From assembly GCA_030606585.1 (NCBI GenBank), contig JAUWGD010000034.1, positions 1-13,570 on the forward strand: a DNA stretch of 13,570 nucleotides, read 5' to 3'. The DNA is from Dehalococcoidales bacterium. GTDB taxonomy: Bacteria > Chloroflexota > Dehalococcoidia > Dehalococcoidales > RBG-16-60-22. The notes below the pieces were generated by a model. It was given only the letters and a program-made list of their open reading frames with translations, was not told the origin of the DNA and did no database searches. A program made the translations under genes and the position numbers. Positions 5,692 through 11,933 of the stretch are shown piece after piece. Position 1 is the first letter of the stretch. Each line of letters opens with the position of its first letter.

Positions 5692-6993
5692 GTGAATAAA
5701 AATCTGGACGAATATCGTGACAAGAACCCGGAGATAGACAGACCGTTGGTGGATGAGGGAGGCATAGCGGGGTACGGCAGAAGGGTTTTCAGTTCCTTTA
5801 AAAATCCCGTTTACCGACTCTATTACTATTCGCTGATAGGCCACTGGGGCCCCATGCAGATGCAGATGGTAACCCGTACCCTGCTTATTTACCGCATCAC
5901 CGGCTCCGGGTCTATCCTGGGGCTGATGGCCCTGGCCGGGGCCATGCCCATGCTTCTCCTGTCACTCTATGGCGGCGCCCTGGCCGACCGCCTGGAGAAG
6001 AGAAAGATACTGATTTATAGCCAGGCGGCCTCGGCGCTGGTTTCTGTCGCTGTCGCCGTACCACTGACCATGGGCTATCTGAGTCGGGATGTACCCGGCT
6101 CCTGGTGGATTCTGATTGTATCCAGCGTATTACAGGGAATTATCATGGGCCTGATGATGCCGTCGCGCGCGTCCATGGTCCCGGAAATCGTCAAGCCCGA
6201 AGACCTGATGAACGCGATATCCCTGAACAACATGGGTATGAACGCTTTCAGGATTTTGGCCCCGGCGGCTACGGGATTCATTATTGCTGCCTGGGACTTT
6301 GACGCCGTGTACTATATTATGACGGCTCTGTATATATTTTCGGTGATATTCCTGTTCAGGATACCGGGAAATCGTCCGGCAGTGCGACAGGGGAGTAGTA
6401 CCGCAACGGAAGTAGTGCAGGGGTTCCGTTATATCCGTACCGAGACCACCATCATGCTCGTGTTGCTGTTCACACTCGGTTGTACCATATTGGGTATGCC
6501 TTTTAACATGCTGTTACCCATGTTTACCGAAGATGTATTGAAGGTCGGGGAAGTGGGCTTGGGGATATTGATGGCCGTATCCGGTATAGGCGCAATTGTG
6601 GTCTCTTTCGTCCTAGCCTCGATGAAAAATAAAAATCGCGGCATTCTGATGTTGTTCAGCGGCCTGATATTAAGTCTGTCGTTGATGGTCTTCTCGTTCA
6701 CTACCAACTGGTCTCTCTCTTTGACGATGGCTGTTTTTATCGGGTTGGGGCAGACGGGGCAGACGGCTATCGGCTTCACCCTGATTCAGTATTACGTCGA
6801 CCCCGGTTACCGGGGACGTGTCATGAGTTTCATGATGCTGGGGTTCGGTCTGTCCAGCCTCGGCACCCTCTTCGGCGGCCTGCTGGCGGATAGTATGGGG
6901 ATAGAGTGGTCTATCGGCGGGTTGTCCGTGGCTCTGGCCGCTTTAACGATGGCAATGATTGCCTTTTCACCCCGCTTGAGGAAACTGGACTAG
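5692..6993 (+). CDS. Major facilitator superfamily exporter, DHA3/EntS-like (433 aa)
   Basis: This integral membrane protein has about 12 hydrophobic segments beginning near residue 40. The MFS motif A between helices 2 and 3 is GGALADRLEKRKIL (94-107). The helix-1 start NPVYRLYYYSLIGHWG is typical of the DHA3 drug/siderophore exporter group. C-terminal repeats include GLGQTGQTAIGF and YRGRVMSFMMLGFGL. Substrate is unknown. An in-frame TAA immediately precedes GTG 5692, so the start is there or later; TTG 5746 or GTG 5749 would remove a charged 18-19 residue tail. No strong ribosome site supports any of them. The neighbours (lysA divergent, an M16 peptidase downstream) do not point to a substrate. 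Confidence 0.85.
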   Translation: MNKNLDEYRDKNPEIDRPLVDEGGIAGYGRRVFSSFKNPVYRLYYYSLIGHWGPMQMQMVTRTLLIYRITGSGSILGLMALAGAMPMLLLSLYGGALADRLEKRKILIYSQAASALVSVAVAVPLTMGYLSRDVPGSWWILIVSSVLQGIIMGLMMPSRASMVPEIVKPEDLMNAISLNNMGMNAFRILAPAATGFIIAAWDFDAVYYIMTALYIFSVIFLFRIPGNRPAVRQGSSTATEVVQGFRYIRTETTIMLVLLFTLGCTILGMPFNMLLPMFTEDVLKVGEVGLGILMAVSGIGAIVVSFVLASMKNKNRGILMLFSGLILSLSLMVFSFTTNWSLSLTMAVFIGLGQTGQTAIGFTLIQYYVDPGYRGRVMSFMMLGFGLSSLGTLFGGLLADSMGIEWSIGGLSVALAALTMAMIAFSPRLRKLD

Positions 6994-7004
6994 GCTACGA
7001 AGAA

Positions 7005-7033
7005 TTGACATCGGAGAGTGGAAATCTTAGAAT
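7005..7033 (+). promoter_or_regulatory. Strong sigma-70-type promoter of the M16 peptidase gene
   Basis: TTGACA (7005-7010) is followed after exactly 17 bp by TAGAAT (7028-7033), one of the best promoters in the window. The predicted start is near 7040 and the leader is about 29 nt, with GAAGGG (7055-7060) as ribosome site. It lies just after the MFS stop, so the peptidase is transcribed independently of the exporter. Confidence 0.75.
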
Positions 7034-7044
7034 ATCTTATTCTA
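7028..7044. promoter_or_regulatory. Candidate operator palindrome at the M16 promoter
   Basis: TAGAATA (7028-7034), TCT, TATTCTA (7038-7044) is a perfect 7-bp inverted repeat with a 3-nt centre. Its left half contains the -10 box and its right half spans the predicted start site. A bound dimer would block RNA polymerase. It could also be a chance AT-rich palindrome; no cognate regulator is next to it. Confidence 0.45.
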
Positions 7045-7068
7045 GGTACTTACTGAAGGGCAGAATTA

Positions 7069-8331
7069 TTGTATCAAAAAGTCACCCTGGATAACGGACT
7101 CCGCCTGGTCACCGCTGCCATGCCCCATACGCGGTCGGTGTCCATCAGCTTCTTCGTAGGCGCCGGCTCAAGGTATGAGACCGGTGAACAGGCCGGTATT
7201 TCACACTTCATCGAGCACGTTTGCTTTAAAGGTACTGAGAAGCGCCCCACATCCGTGGAAATCTGCACGGTTATCGAGGGGGTGGGAGGTATGCTTAACG
7301 CCGGTACTGATAAGGAGCTGACCATCTACTGGTGCAAGATAGCGCAACCCCACTTCGCCAGCGCCCTTGATGTACTGGCGGATATCCTCATGAACTCCAC
7401 CTTCAACTCCGTGGAAATTGAAAAGGAGCGCCAGGTTATCATTGAAGAAATCAACATGTCCCTGGACTCCCCGTCACAGCGGGTGTCCATGCTCATCGAC
7501 GAGTTAATGTGGCCCGGGCATGCCCTGGGACGCGATATTGCCGGAAGCCGGGAATCGGTGGCGGCTATCACCAGGGATATGATGCTGGATTATTTATCAA
7601 AAGAGTATCAACCCGGCAATATCGTACTGGCTATCGCCGGCGATATTGAGCATGATGAAGTGGCGGGTGCTGTCAGCCGGGCGGTTGCCGGCTGGACCGG
7701 ACGACAGCCATGCCTCGACTTTACGCCTTACCGGGCGAAAGTGGGGCAGCGCGTGCTTATTGAGAAACGCGATACCGAGCAGACGCAGCTTTGCCTGGCC
7801 ATGCCGGGCCTGTCGATTTCCCACCCCGAACGCTTCAAGCTTGACCTGCTTAATGTCATTCTCGGCGAAGGCATGAGCAGTCGCCTTTTCACGGAGATAC
7901 GCGATAAACTGGGTCTGGCTTACAGTATTCACAGCTATGCCGAGCATTTACTTGATACCGGGTCAATCGCGGTTTCCGCCGGAGTGGATAATAAGAACCT
8001 GAAGGTAGCCGTCAGGGCTATACTCGAGGAACTGTCCCGACTTAAGGATTTAATCCCGGAAGCAGAGCTGTTGAAGGCTAAAGAATTGTCCAAGGGTCGT
8101 CTCTGGCTGCGTATGGAAGACAGCCGCAGCGTGTCTGGCTGGATGGGCGGGCAGGAGCTTCTCACCGGGAAAATCCTCACCGTCGATGAGGTAATCGTCA
8201 TCATCGACGCTATTACTACCGGGGAACTCCGGGAACTGGCCGGGAAATTACTGGTGAGTGAGGGGCTACGCCTGGCGGTAGTCGGGCCTATCAGTCCTGA
8301 TGAACACCTGGAAGATTTATTGAAGCTTTAA
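7069..8331 (+). CDS. M16B zinc metallopeptidase (420 aa)
   Basis: This belongs to the pitrilysin/processing-peptidase family of about 400-residue bacterial M16B enzymes. It has the inverted zinc motif HFIEH (His46, Glu49, His50) and the third ligand Glu in VIIEEINM (Glu126/127), spaced about 76 residues from the motif. The C-terminal half carries FTEIRDKLGLAYSIHSY, with the conserved Arg and Tyr used for substrate binding. All residues for catalysis are present, so it is not a beta-MPP-like dead subunit. No signal peptide is seen. The start is TTG 7069: family members begin at YQKVTLDNGLRLV, and GAAGGG lies 8 nt upstream. Related Bacillus genes (mlpA/ymxG type) sit near processing and regulatory genes, but here it is a single gene. 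It overlaps the DUF5714 stop by 4 nt. Confidence 0.92.
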   Translation: MYQKVTLDNGLRLVTAAMPHTRSVSISFFVGAGSRYETGEQAGISHFIEHVCFKGTEKRPTSVEICTVIEGVGGMLNAGTDKELTIYWCKIAQPHFASALDVLADILMNSTFNSVEIEKERQVIIEEINMSLDSPSQRVSMLIDELMWPGHALGRDIAGSRESVAAITRDMMLDYLSKEYQPGNIVLAIAGDIEHDEVAGAVSRAVAGWTGRQPCLDFTPYRAKVGQRVLIEKRDTEQTQLCLAMPGLSISHPERFKLDLLNVILGEGMSSRLFTEIRDKLGLAYSIHSYAEHLLDTGSIAVSAGVDNKNLKVAVRAILEELSRLKDLIPEAELLKAKELSKGRLWLRMEDSRSVSGWMGGQELLTGKILTVDEVIVIIDAITTGELRELAGKLLVSEGLRLAVVGPISPDEHLEDLLKL

Positions 8332-9029
8332 ACCGGGCTGGTTTCATAATAGGCGCAATCTTTGTGGATACATTCTTGGTTGCGGCCGACATACTGGCAA
8401 ATAATTTCCTGAGCCTTGCTCAAATTAATGGCCATCCTCAACTTAAGGAACTCGACGGCGGATTGCAGAGCCTTGCGGCTGGCCCTTTTACAGCAGCGTG
8501 GCCCTCCGTCCAGCATATCATAAAGGGCGAAAGTCGTTGCTTCATTAGCCAGTCCACGTACCTCTCCCGTGAGCGGTGTCGCCCCCGTTATTACGCTTAC
8601 GGCGATGCCGACGCCTATCGCGGCACCGCAAACCCCGTAAAAGCCGCACCAGCCACCGGGTACCTTCGAACCCCTGTCTATGGCCTTCTCCACGGCTCCT
8701 TCGGGTACGGCATAGCCCGTATTCTTCACCGCCGCTACGATGACCGCCGGTACCATGCTATGGTGCTCCGGCCCGTGCATGGGTACCGAGGGATGGGACA
8801 TCACCGTTTCCAGTATTTCGGCAGGGTCGGTACTGGAAGTTGAAGCCAGTACATCGCGCAGAACTTCCAGAGACGTTCGTGAGTGGCAGGAATCACAGAC
8901 GTAATGGCCGGCGGGGCAGTATATCAGCGTGTTGAATTCCTTGCCGCAAAAGACACATTGCTGTGAGACCTCCCCGGTTCCGTAAACAAGAGTCTTACCG
9001 CATACTCCGCAGTTTTCCGTAGATTTCAT
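8328..9029 (-). CDS. DUF5714-type Cys-rich protein of unknown function (233 aa)
   Basis: I place this in DUF5714 from its overall pattern; no member has a role I can state. The N-terminus is zinc-ribbon-like with Cys7, Cys10, Cys25, Cys28, Cys38, Cys45 and Cys48. The main domain contains VPMHGPEHH (82-90), a Gly-rich GGWCGFYGVCGAAIG (125-139, Cys128 and Cys134), and GGPRCCKR (175-182). The C-terminus ends with Cys211, Cys220 and Cys225. Fourteen cysteines and the His cluster in 233 residues suggest a metal or Fe-S cofactor in addition to structural zinc. The hydrophobic Gly-rich stretch around 133-150 is buried-helix-like and does not look like a membrane anchor. It is monocistronic, convergent with the M16 gene (stops overlap in TTAA) and separated from groEL by a terminator. 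Confidence 0.75.
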   Translation of the reverse strand: MKSTENCGVCGKTLVYGTGEVSQQCVFCGKEFNTLIYCPAGHYVCDSCHSRTSLEVLRDVLASTSSTDPAEILETVMSHPSVPMHGPEHHSMVPAVIVAAVKNTGYAVPEGAVEKAIDRGSKVPGGWCGFYGVCGAAIGVGIAVSVITGATPLTGEVRGLANEATTFALYDMLDGGPRCCKRASRKALQSAVEFLKLRMAINLSKAQEIICQYVGRNQECIHKDCAYYETSPV

Positions 9030-9063
9030 ATAAGTTCCGTTTGAGGATTATATCTCTACTCTA

Positions 9064-9093
9064 AGTATAGAGGTGATAAATATAAATGGTCAA
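9064..9093 (-). promoter_or_regulatory. Promoter of the DUF5714 gene
   Basis: On the minus strand TTGACC (9093-9088) and TATACT (9069-9064) are 18 bp apart, giving a start near 9057 and a leader of about 28 nt. A second -10-like TATAAT (9052-9047) lacks a -35. A CTCTA-AGTA-TAGAG palindrome (9059-9072) overlaps the first -10 and could be an operator, but it is only 5 bp per arm. Confidence 0.5.
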
Positions 9094-9113
9094 TTAACGC
9101 TGTTATGAAGAAG

Positions 9114-9139
9114 TAGCCGCCGTCATCAGACGGCGGCTA
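9114..9139 (-). terminator. Terminator of the groESL operon
   Basis: An 11-bp perfect stem, TAGCCGCCGTC (9114-9124) with GACGGCGGCTA (9129-9139), encloses a 4-nt loop. On the minus strand it is followed by CTTCTTCAT, a moderately T-rich tail. It lies 41 nt after the groEL stop. The plus-strand side (TAACAG) is not T-rich, so it serves groEL. Confidence 0.8.
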
Positions 9140-9179
9140 TAACAGACCTTAATAATTAATCAAGTACCGGCTGGCAGGA

Positions 9180-10817
9180 TTACATCATACCGCCCATACC
9201 GCCCATGCCGTCCATGCCTGCAGGCATGCCGCCACCGGCCGCTTTTTCCTCCGGGATGTCAGCGACCAGCGATTCTGTCACCAGTACCATAACGGCGATA
9301 CTGGCAGCATTTTCCAGGGCGGTCCTGACTACCTTGGTCGGGTCGATAATGCCCTTCGCAGCCATATCGGTGAACTCGTCGTCCTCGGCATCGTAGCCGA
9401 CGCCTTTCGGGCTCTTCTCCACGGTATCAACGATTACGGAGCCGTCCTTGCCGGCATTATCCGCAATCCAGCGAAGCGGCTCGGTTACGGCCTTGCGGAC
9501 GACATCGACGCCGGTGGCTTCGTCTCCGGAGACCTTCAGCTTGCGCAGTGCCGAGAGAGCGCTGAGCAGGCCGACACCGCCGCCGGGCAGAATACCCTCT
9601 TCGACGGCTGCCTTGGTTGCCTGAAGAGCATCCTCGACGCGATGTTTTTTCTCCTTGAGCTCGACCTCGGTAGCAGCGCCTACTTTGACTACGGCAACGC
9701 CGCCGGCCAGCTTGGCCTGCCTCTCTTCGAGTTTCTCACGGTCGAAATCAGAAGTGGTCTCTTCCATCTGGGCTTTAATCTGCTTGATTCGCCCGGTAAT
9801 GGCATCCTCCGCCCCTTTGCCCTCGACAATTGTAGTGTTATCTTTATCCGAGGTTACACGGCGGGCCTTGCCCAGGTCTTCCACGGTAACCGAATCGAGT
9901 TTCCGGCCGACGTCCTCGGAGATAACCGTGCCGCCGGTAAGAATAGCCAGGTCTTCGAGCATCGCCTTGCGGCGGTCGCCGAACCCGGGGGCCTTAATCG
10001 CCAGAACGTTGATGGTGCCGCGCAGCTTGTTGACCACGAGAGTCGCCAGCGCTTCGCCGTCGACATCCTCGGCGACAATGAGCAGGTTCTTGGACACTTG
10101 AAGTATCTTCTCCAGGGCCGGCAGGAGGTCAGCTACCGCCGATATTTTCTTATCGGTAATAAGAATATAGGGGTCTTCGATTTCCGTTTCCATACGCTCG
10201 GTATTGGTGATGAAGTAGGGGCTAATGTAACCGCGGTCGAACTGCATGCCCTCGACATACTCTATTTCGTACTGCGTGCCCTTGGACTCCTCAACGGTGA
10301 TAACGCCGTCCTTGCCGACTTTCTCCATAACATCAGCCAGTAGTTCGCCGATTTCCGTGTCCTTGGCAGTGATGGTGCCGACCTGAGCAATCTGCTCCTT
10401 GTCTTTCACCTCCTTAGAGGCCTTTTTCAGCTCCTCGATGATAGCATCGGTCGCCTTCTGGATGCCTCTCTTTAAAGCCATAGCATCAGCACCCGCGGCT
10501 ATGTTCTTGAAGCCTCCGGAGATGATAGCGTGCGCCAGAATTGTCGAGGTGGTCGTGCCGTCGCCGCAGGCATCGTTGGTCTTGCTGGCGGCTTCCTTGA
10601 CCAGCTGTACGCCCATGTTCTCATACGCGTCGGGAAGCTCAATGTCCTTGGCAATCGTGACGCCGTCATCAATTACCGATGGTGCCCCCCATTTTTTATC
10701 CAGCGCCACGCAGTGCCCCTTGGGCCCCAGGGTTACTTTCACCGCGTCCGCTAATGCATCAATTCCCTTCTTCAGGGCATGTCTTGCGTCTTCACCGTAA
10801 ATAATTTGTTTTGCCAT
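9180..10817 (-). CDS. groL: Chaperonin GroEL (545 aa)
   Basis: This is the 60-kDa chaperonin subunit, which assembles into double heptameric rings and folds proteins in the cytoplasm with GroES and ATP. Full length is present. The equatorial ATP site shows LGPKG (30-34), DDGVTIAKDIE (50-60) and CGDGTTT (84-90, catalytic Asp86, equivalent to E. coli Asp87). GGGVGLL follows near 413. The C-terminal tail GMDGMGGMGGMM is the usual flexible Gly-Met repeat. AAGGAGG (10824-10830) lies 6 nt before ATG 10817. Only 24 nt separate it from groES, so both are transcribed from the CIRCE-controlled promoter and end at the 9114-9139 hairpin. Confidence 0.99.
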   Translation of the reverse strand: MAKQIIYGEDARHALKKGIDALADAVKVTLGPKGHCVALDKKWGAPSVIDDGVTIAKDIELPDAYENMGVQLVKEAASKTNDACGDGTTTSTILAHAIISGGFKNIAAGADAMALKRGIQKATDAIIEELKKASKEVKDKEQIAQVGTITAKDTEIGELLADVMEKVGKDGVITVEESKGTQYEIEYVEGMQFDRGYISPYFITNTERMETEIEDPYILITDKKISAVADLLPALEKILQVSKNLLIVAEDVDGEALATLVVNKLRGTINVLAIKAPGFGDRRKAMLEDLAILTGGTVISEDVGRKLDSVTVEDLGKARRVTSDKDNTTIVEGKGAEDAITGRIKQIKAQMEETTSDFDREKLEERQAKLAGGVAVVKVGAATEVELKEKKHRVEDALQATKAAVEEGILPGGGVGLLSALSALRKLKVSGDEATGVDVVRKAVTEPLRWIADNAGKDGSVIVDTVEKSPKGVGYDAEDDEFTDMAAKGIIDPTKVVRTALENAASIAVMVLVTESLVADIPEEKAAGGGMPAGMDGMGGMGGMM

Positions 10818-10841
10818 ATTCTTCCTCCTTGGCTTCCCTTG

Positions 10842-11138
10842 TTATTTAGACTTCTTCGCCAGAATATCACTCTCGCGAAGGATAATCAGCTCGTCATCGT
10901 CAACCTTGATTTCCGTGCCGCCGTATTTGGAGTAGATAACCGTATCGCCGACTTTGAGGTTCATCGGAATCAGTTTACCGTCATCGGACACCTTACCCGG
11001 TCCCACGGCCAGGACCTTTCCCTCCTGGGGTTTTTCTTTGGCTGTATCCGGTATATATATCCCGGACTTCGTCTTCTCTTCCTTTTCGATGGGTTTAACC
11101 AGAACACGGTCAGCCAGTGGTTTTAATGTAGCTGCCAT
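10842..11138 (-). CDS. groS: Co-chaperonin GroES (98 aa)
   Basis: This is the heptameric lid of GroEL. It starts MAATLKPLADRVLVKPIEKE and shows the mobile-loop region KTKSGIYIPDTAKEKPQEGKV-like segment (about 22-42), the GPGKVSDDGKLIPMNLKVGDTV roof and barrel, and YSKYGGTEIKVDDDELIILRESDILA at the end. The start is ATG 11138, 6 nt after a perfect AGGAGG (11145-11150). A longer reading frame to 11192 exists but would translate through this ribosome site and into CIRCE, so it is rejected. It is first gene of the groES-groEL operon. Confidence 0.98.
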   Translation of the reverse strand: MAATLKPLADRVLVKPIEKEEKTKSGIYIPDTAKEKPQEGKVLAVGPGKVSDDGKLIPMNLKVGDTVIYSKYGGTEIKVDDDELIILRESDILAKKSK

Positions 11139-11185
11139 ACCATTCCTCCTTTCTCTATTAACAACCGATATCCCGTTACACTTGA

Positions 11186-11212
11186 TTAGCACTCTCAGGG
11201 CGAGAGTGCTAA
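11186..11212. promoter_or_regulatory. CIRCE element (HrcA operator)
   Basis: TTAGCACTC (11186-11194), 9 nt, GAGTGCTAA (11204-11212) matches the CIRCE consensus perfectly. Two more base pairs (TC/GA) extend each arm to 11. It begins at or within one base of the predicted groES transcription start, so HrcA binding would block initiation. It predicts heat-shock derepression and an hrcA gene elsewhere in the genome. Confidence 0.97.
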
Positions 11213-11219
11213 CATTTAC

Positions 11220-11248
11220 ATGATACCGCAGATTGGGATTCAGCGCAA
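11220..11248 (-). promoter_or_regulatory. groESL promoter
   Basis: On the minus strand TTGCGC (11248-11243) and TATCAT (11225-11220) are 17 bp apart. The predicted start is near 11213, immediately before CIRCE, giving a leader of about 75 nt. The boxes are vegetative sigma-factor type, which fits HrcA repression. Confidence 0.7.
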
Positions 11249-11534
11249 CTTGAAATAGAGCCGTTTAAAGATATTGACAGCGGCTGAGACTTAAATTACT
11301 TGCTCAAACTCTTTATTTCTCCAGAAAATAAACCGGGTACTGCATGTTTAAATAGCGTCTCTCCATATCTTTACATACCCGCGCCCCACTCTCAAAGTAA
11401 TCTATTCCCACCCAGGCCGCCCTACGGCATCTATGGCTTATCCCGTAAGATATCCCCCCACACCCAGAAGGGTTCATCCTGAAGGGGTGAGGTAGGTGTG
11501 AAAAATAAATAAAAAATGAATAAAGTGAGAGACT
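11249..11534. other. Noncoding gap between groES and the HTH gene
   Basis: These 286 bases lie between two divergent promoters. I see no tRNA, no ribosome site with a convincing frame and no conserved protein. A 60-codon open frame at 11300-11482 has no ribosome site and a composition unlike a protein, and I reject it. The only structure is the repeat-like block at 11454-11500 and a short A/T-rich run (11501-11525) after it. Confidence 0.6.
11454..11500. repeat. Inverted-repeat element sharing GGGGTGAGGTAG with the 539-606 element
   Basis: CACACC (11459-11464) pairs with GGTGTG (11495-11500) around an inner GAAGGGTTCATCCTGAAGG segment. The block contains AAGGGGTGAGGTAG, nearly identical to AAGGGGGTGAGGTAG at 577-591. 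Both lie in noncoding gaps beside an AT-rich run. Two partial copies hint at a dispersed intergenic repeat family. Confidence 0.4.
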
Positions 11535-11563
11535 TTGACGATTTACACTGCATCGTGTAAAAT
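11535..11563 (+). promoter_or_regulatory. Promoter of the HTH regulator gene
   Basis: TTGACG (11535-11540) and TAAAAT (11558-11563) are 17 bp apart. The -10 ends exactly 6 nt before ATG 11570, so transcription should begin on or next to the start codon (leaderless mRNA). The spacer is filled by the operator at 11542-11561. Confidence 0.75.
11542..11561. promoter_or_regulatory. Operator O1, TTTACAC-N6-GTGTAAA
   Basis: This is a perfect 7-bp inverted repeat with a 6-nt centre (TGCATC). It starts just after the -35 box and overlaps the first bases of the -10. The core TACAC-N6-GTGTA recurs in the next promoter at the same offset. Placement fits autorepression by the small HTH protein encoded 9 nt downstream; that the protein binds here is inference. 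Confidence 0.7.
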
Positions 11564-11569
11564 CAGGTC

Positions 11570-11812
11570 ATGAACGAACGTCCGGGAATGAGCCGCAAGC
11601 AATGGGACTACCGGAAAATACAGGCCTTGCGCAAGCACCTGGGTTTGACGCAACGCGAATTATCGGACCGTTTGGGCACGCGTCAGCAGACCATCAGCGA
11701 ATGGGAAACGGGAATGTACCGGCCCCGCGGTGCCTCGGCTACTCTGCTTTCTATCATTGCCGAACAGGCCAGTTTCAAGTACGAAGCTAGGCCCCCGGGA
11801 AAGAGGTCTTGA
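11570..11812 (+). CDS. Small XRE/Cro-type HTH transcriptional regulator (80 aa)
   Basis: This single-domain DNA-binding protein has the HTH_3-like core at about residues 15-66: IQALRKHLGLTQRELSDRLG (17-36), then TRQQTISEWETG (37-48), with the recognition helix around Gln39-Trp45, followed by YRPRG and SIIAEQASFKYEA. There is no ligand-binding or peptidase domain, so its activity would be set by concentration or a partner protein. ATG 11570 is preferred over ATG 11588 because the promoter's -10 lies exactly 6 nt upstream. There is no usable ribosome site, so the mRNA is probably leaderless. The stop TGA lies inside the -35 box of the downstream acyl-CoA synthetase promoter. Identical palindromes in both promoters make it the likely repressor of itself and its neighbour. 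Confidence 0.85.
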   Translation: MNERPGMSRKQWDYRKIQALRKHLGLTQRELSDRLGTRQQTISEWETGMYRPRGASATLLSIIAEQASFKYEARPPGKRS

Positions 11813-11837
11813 CAGGATACACGGAAACGTGTATATT
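11809..11837 (+). promoter_or_regulatory. Promoter of the acyl-CoA synthetase gene
   Basis: A consensus TTGACA (11809-11814) and TATATT (11832-11837) are 17 bp apart. The -35 includes the stop codon of the HTH gene. The predicted start is near 11844, leaving a leader of about 90 nt. Confidence 0.75.
11817..11834. promoter_or_regulatory. Operator O2, ATACAC-N6-GTGTAT
   Basis: ATACACG-GAAA-CGTGTAT is a perfect 7-bp inverted repeat, equivalent to ATACAC-N6-GTGTAT in the frame of operator O1. Its TACAC half starts 3 nt after the -35 and its GTGTA half ends on the second base of the -10, the same geometry as O1. The N6 centres differ (GGAAAC here, TGCATC in O1), so the match is not a simple duplication of the whole promoter. 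Confidence 0.7.
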
Positions 11838-11864
11838 GACTTTAGTCCGGTAAGGAGCCGGGGC

Positions 11865-11880
11865 TGGAGTACACACTCCA
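11865..11880 (+). other. Short hairpin in the acyl-CoA synthetase leader
   Basis: TGGAGT-ACAC-ACTCCA forms a perfect 6-bp stem in the predicted 90-nt leader. It is followed by TAGAAAAAAG and not by a T run, so it is not a terminator. I do not recognise a riboswitch class here. The function, if any, is unknown. Confidence 0.3.
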
Positions 11881-11933
11881 TAGAAAAAAGCAGCCGTTTA
11901 TTGTCACGGTATCGTGTCTTGAGAGATGTTTTT

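Noticed and set aside
9642..10343. Long plus-strand open frame (233 codons) inside groEL
   Set aside because: It is antisense to the strongly conserved groEL frame, has no ribosome site, and its protein is low in recognisable structure. Codon bias of groEL explains the absence of stops.
10842..11192. Extended GroES with 18 extra N-terminal residues
   Set aside because: The extension would run through the AGGAGG ribosome site and start inside CIRCE. GroES families begin at MAATLKPLADR, ATG 11138.
11300..11482. 60-codon frame in the noncoding gap before the HTH gene
   Set aside because: It has no ribosome site or promoter, is Pro/Ser-rich with no recognisable domain, and runs into the repeat-like block.
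11730..11933. Extended N-terminus (68 residues) of the acyl-CoA synthetase
   Set aside because: It overlaps the HTH gene out of frame and lies upstream of the predicted transcription start near 11844. Homology to the family begins only at the ATG at 11934.
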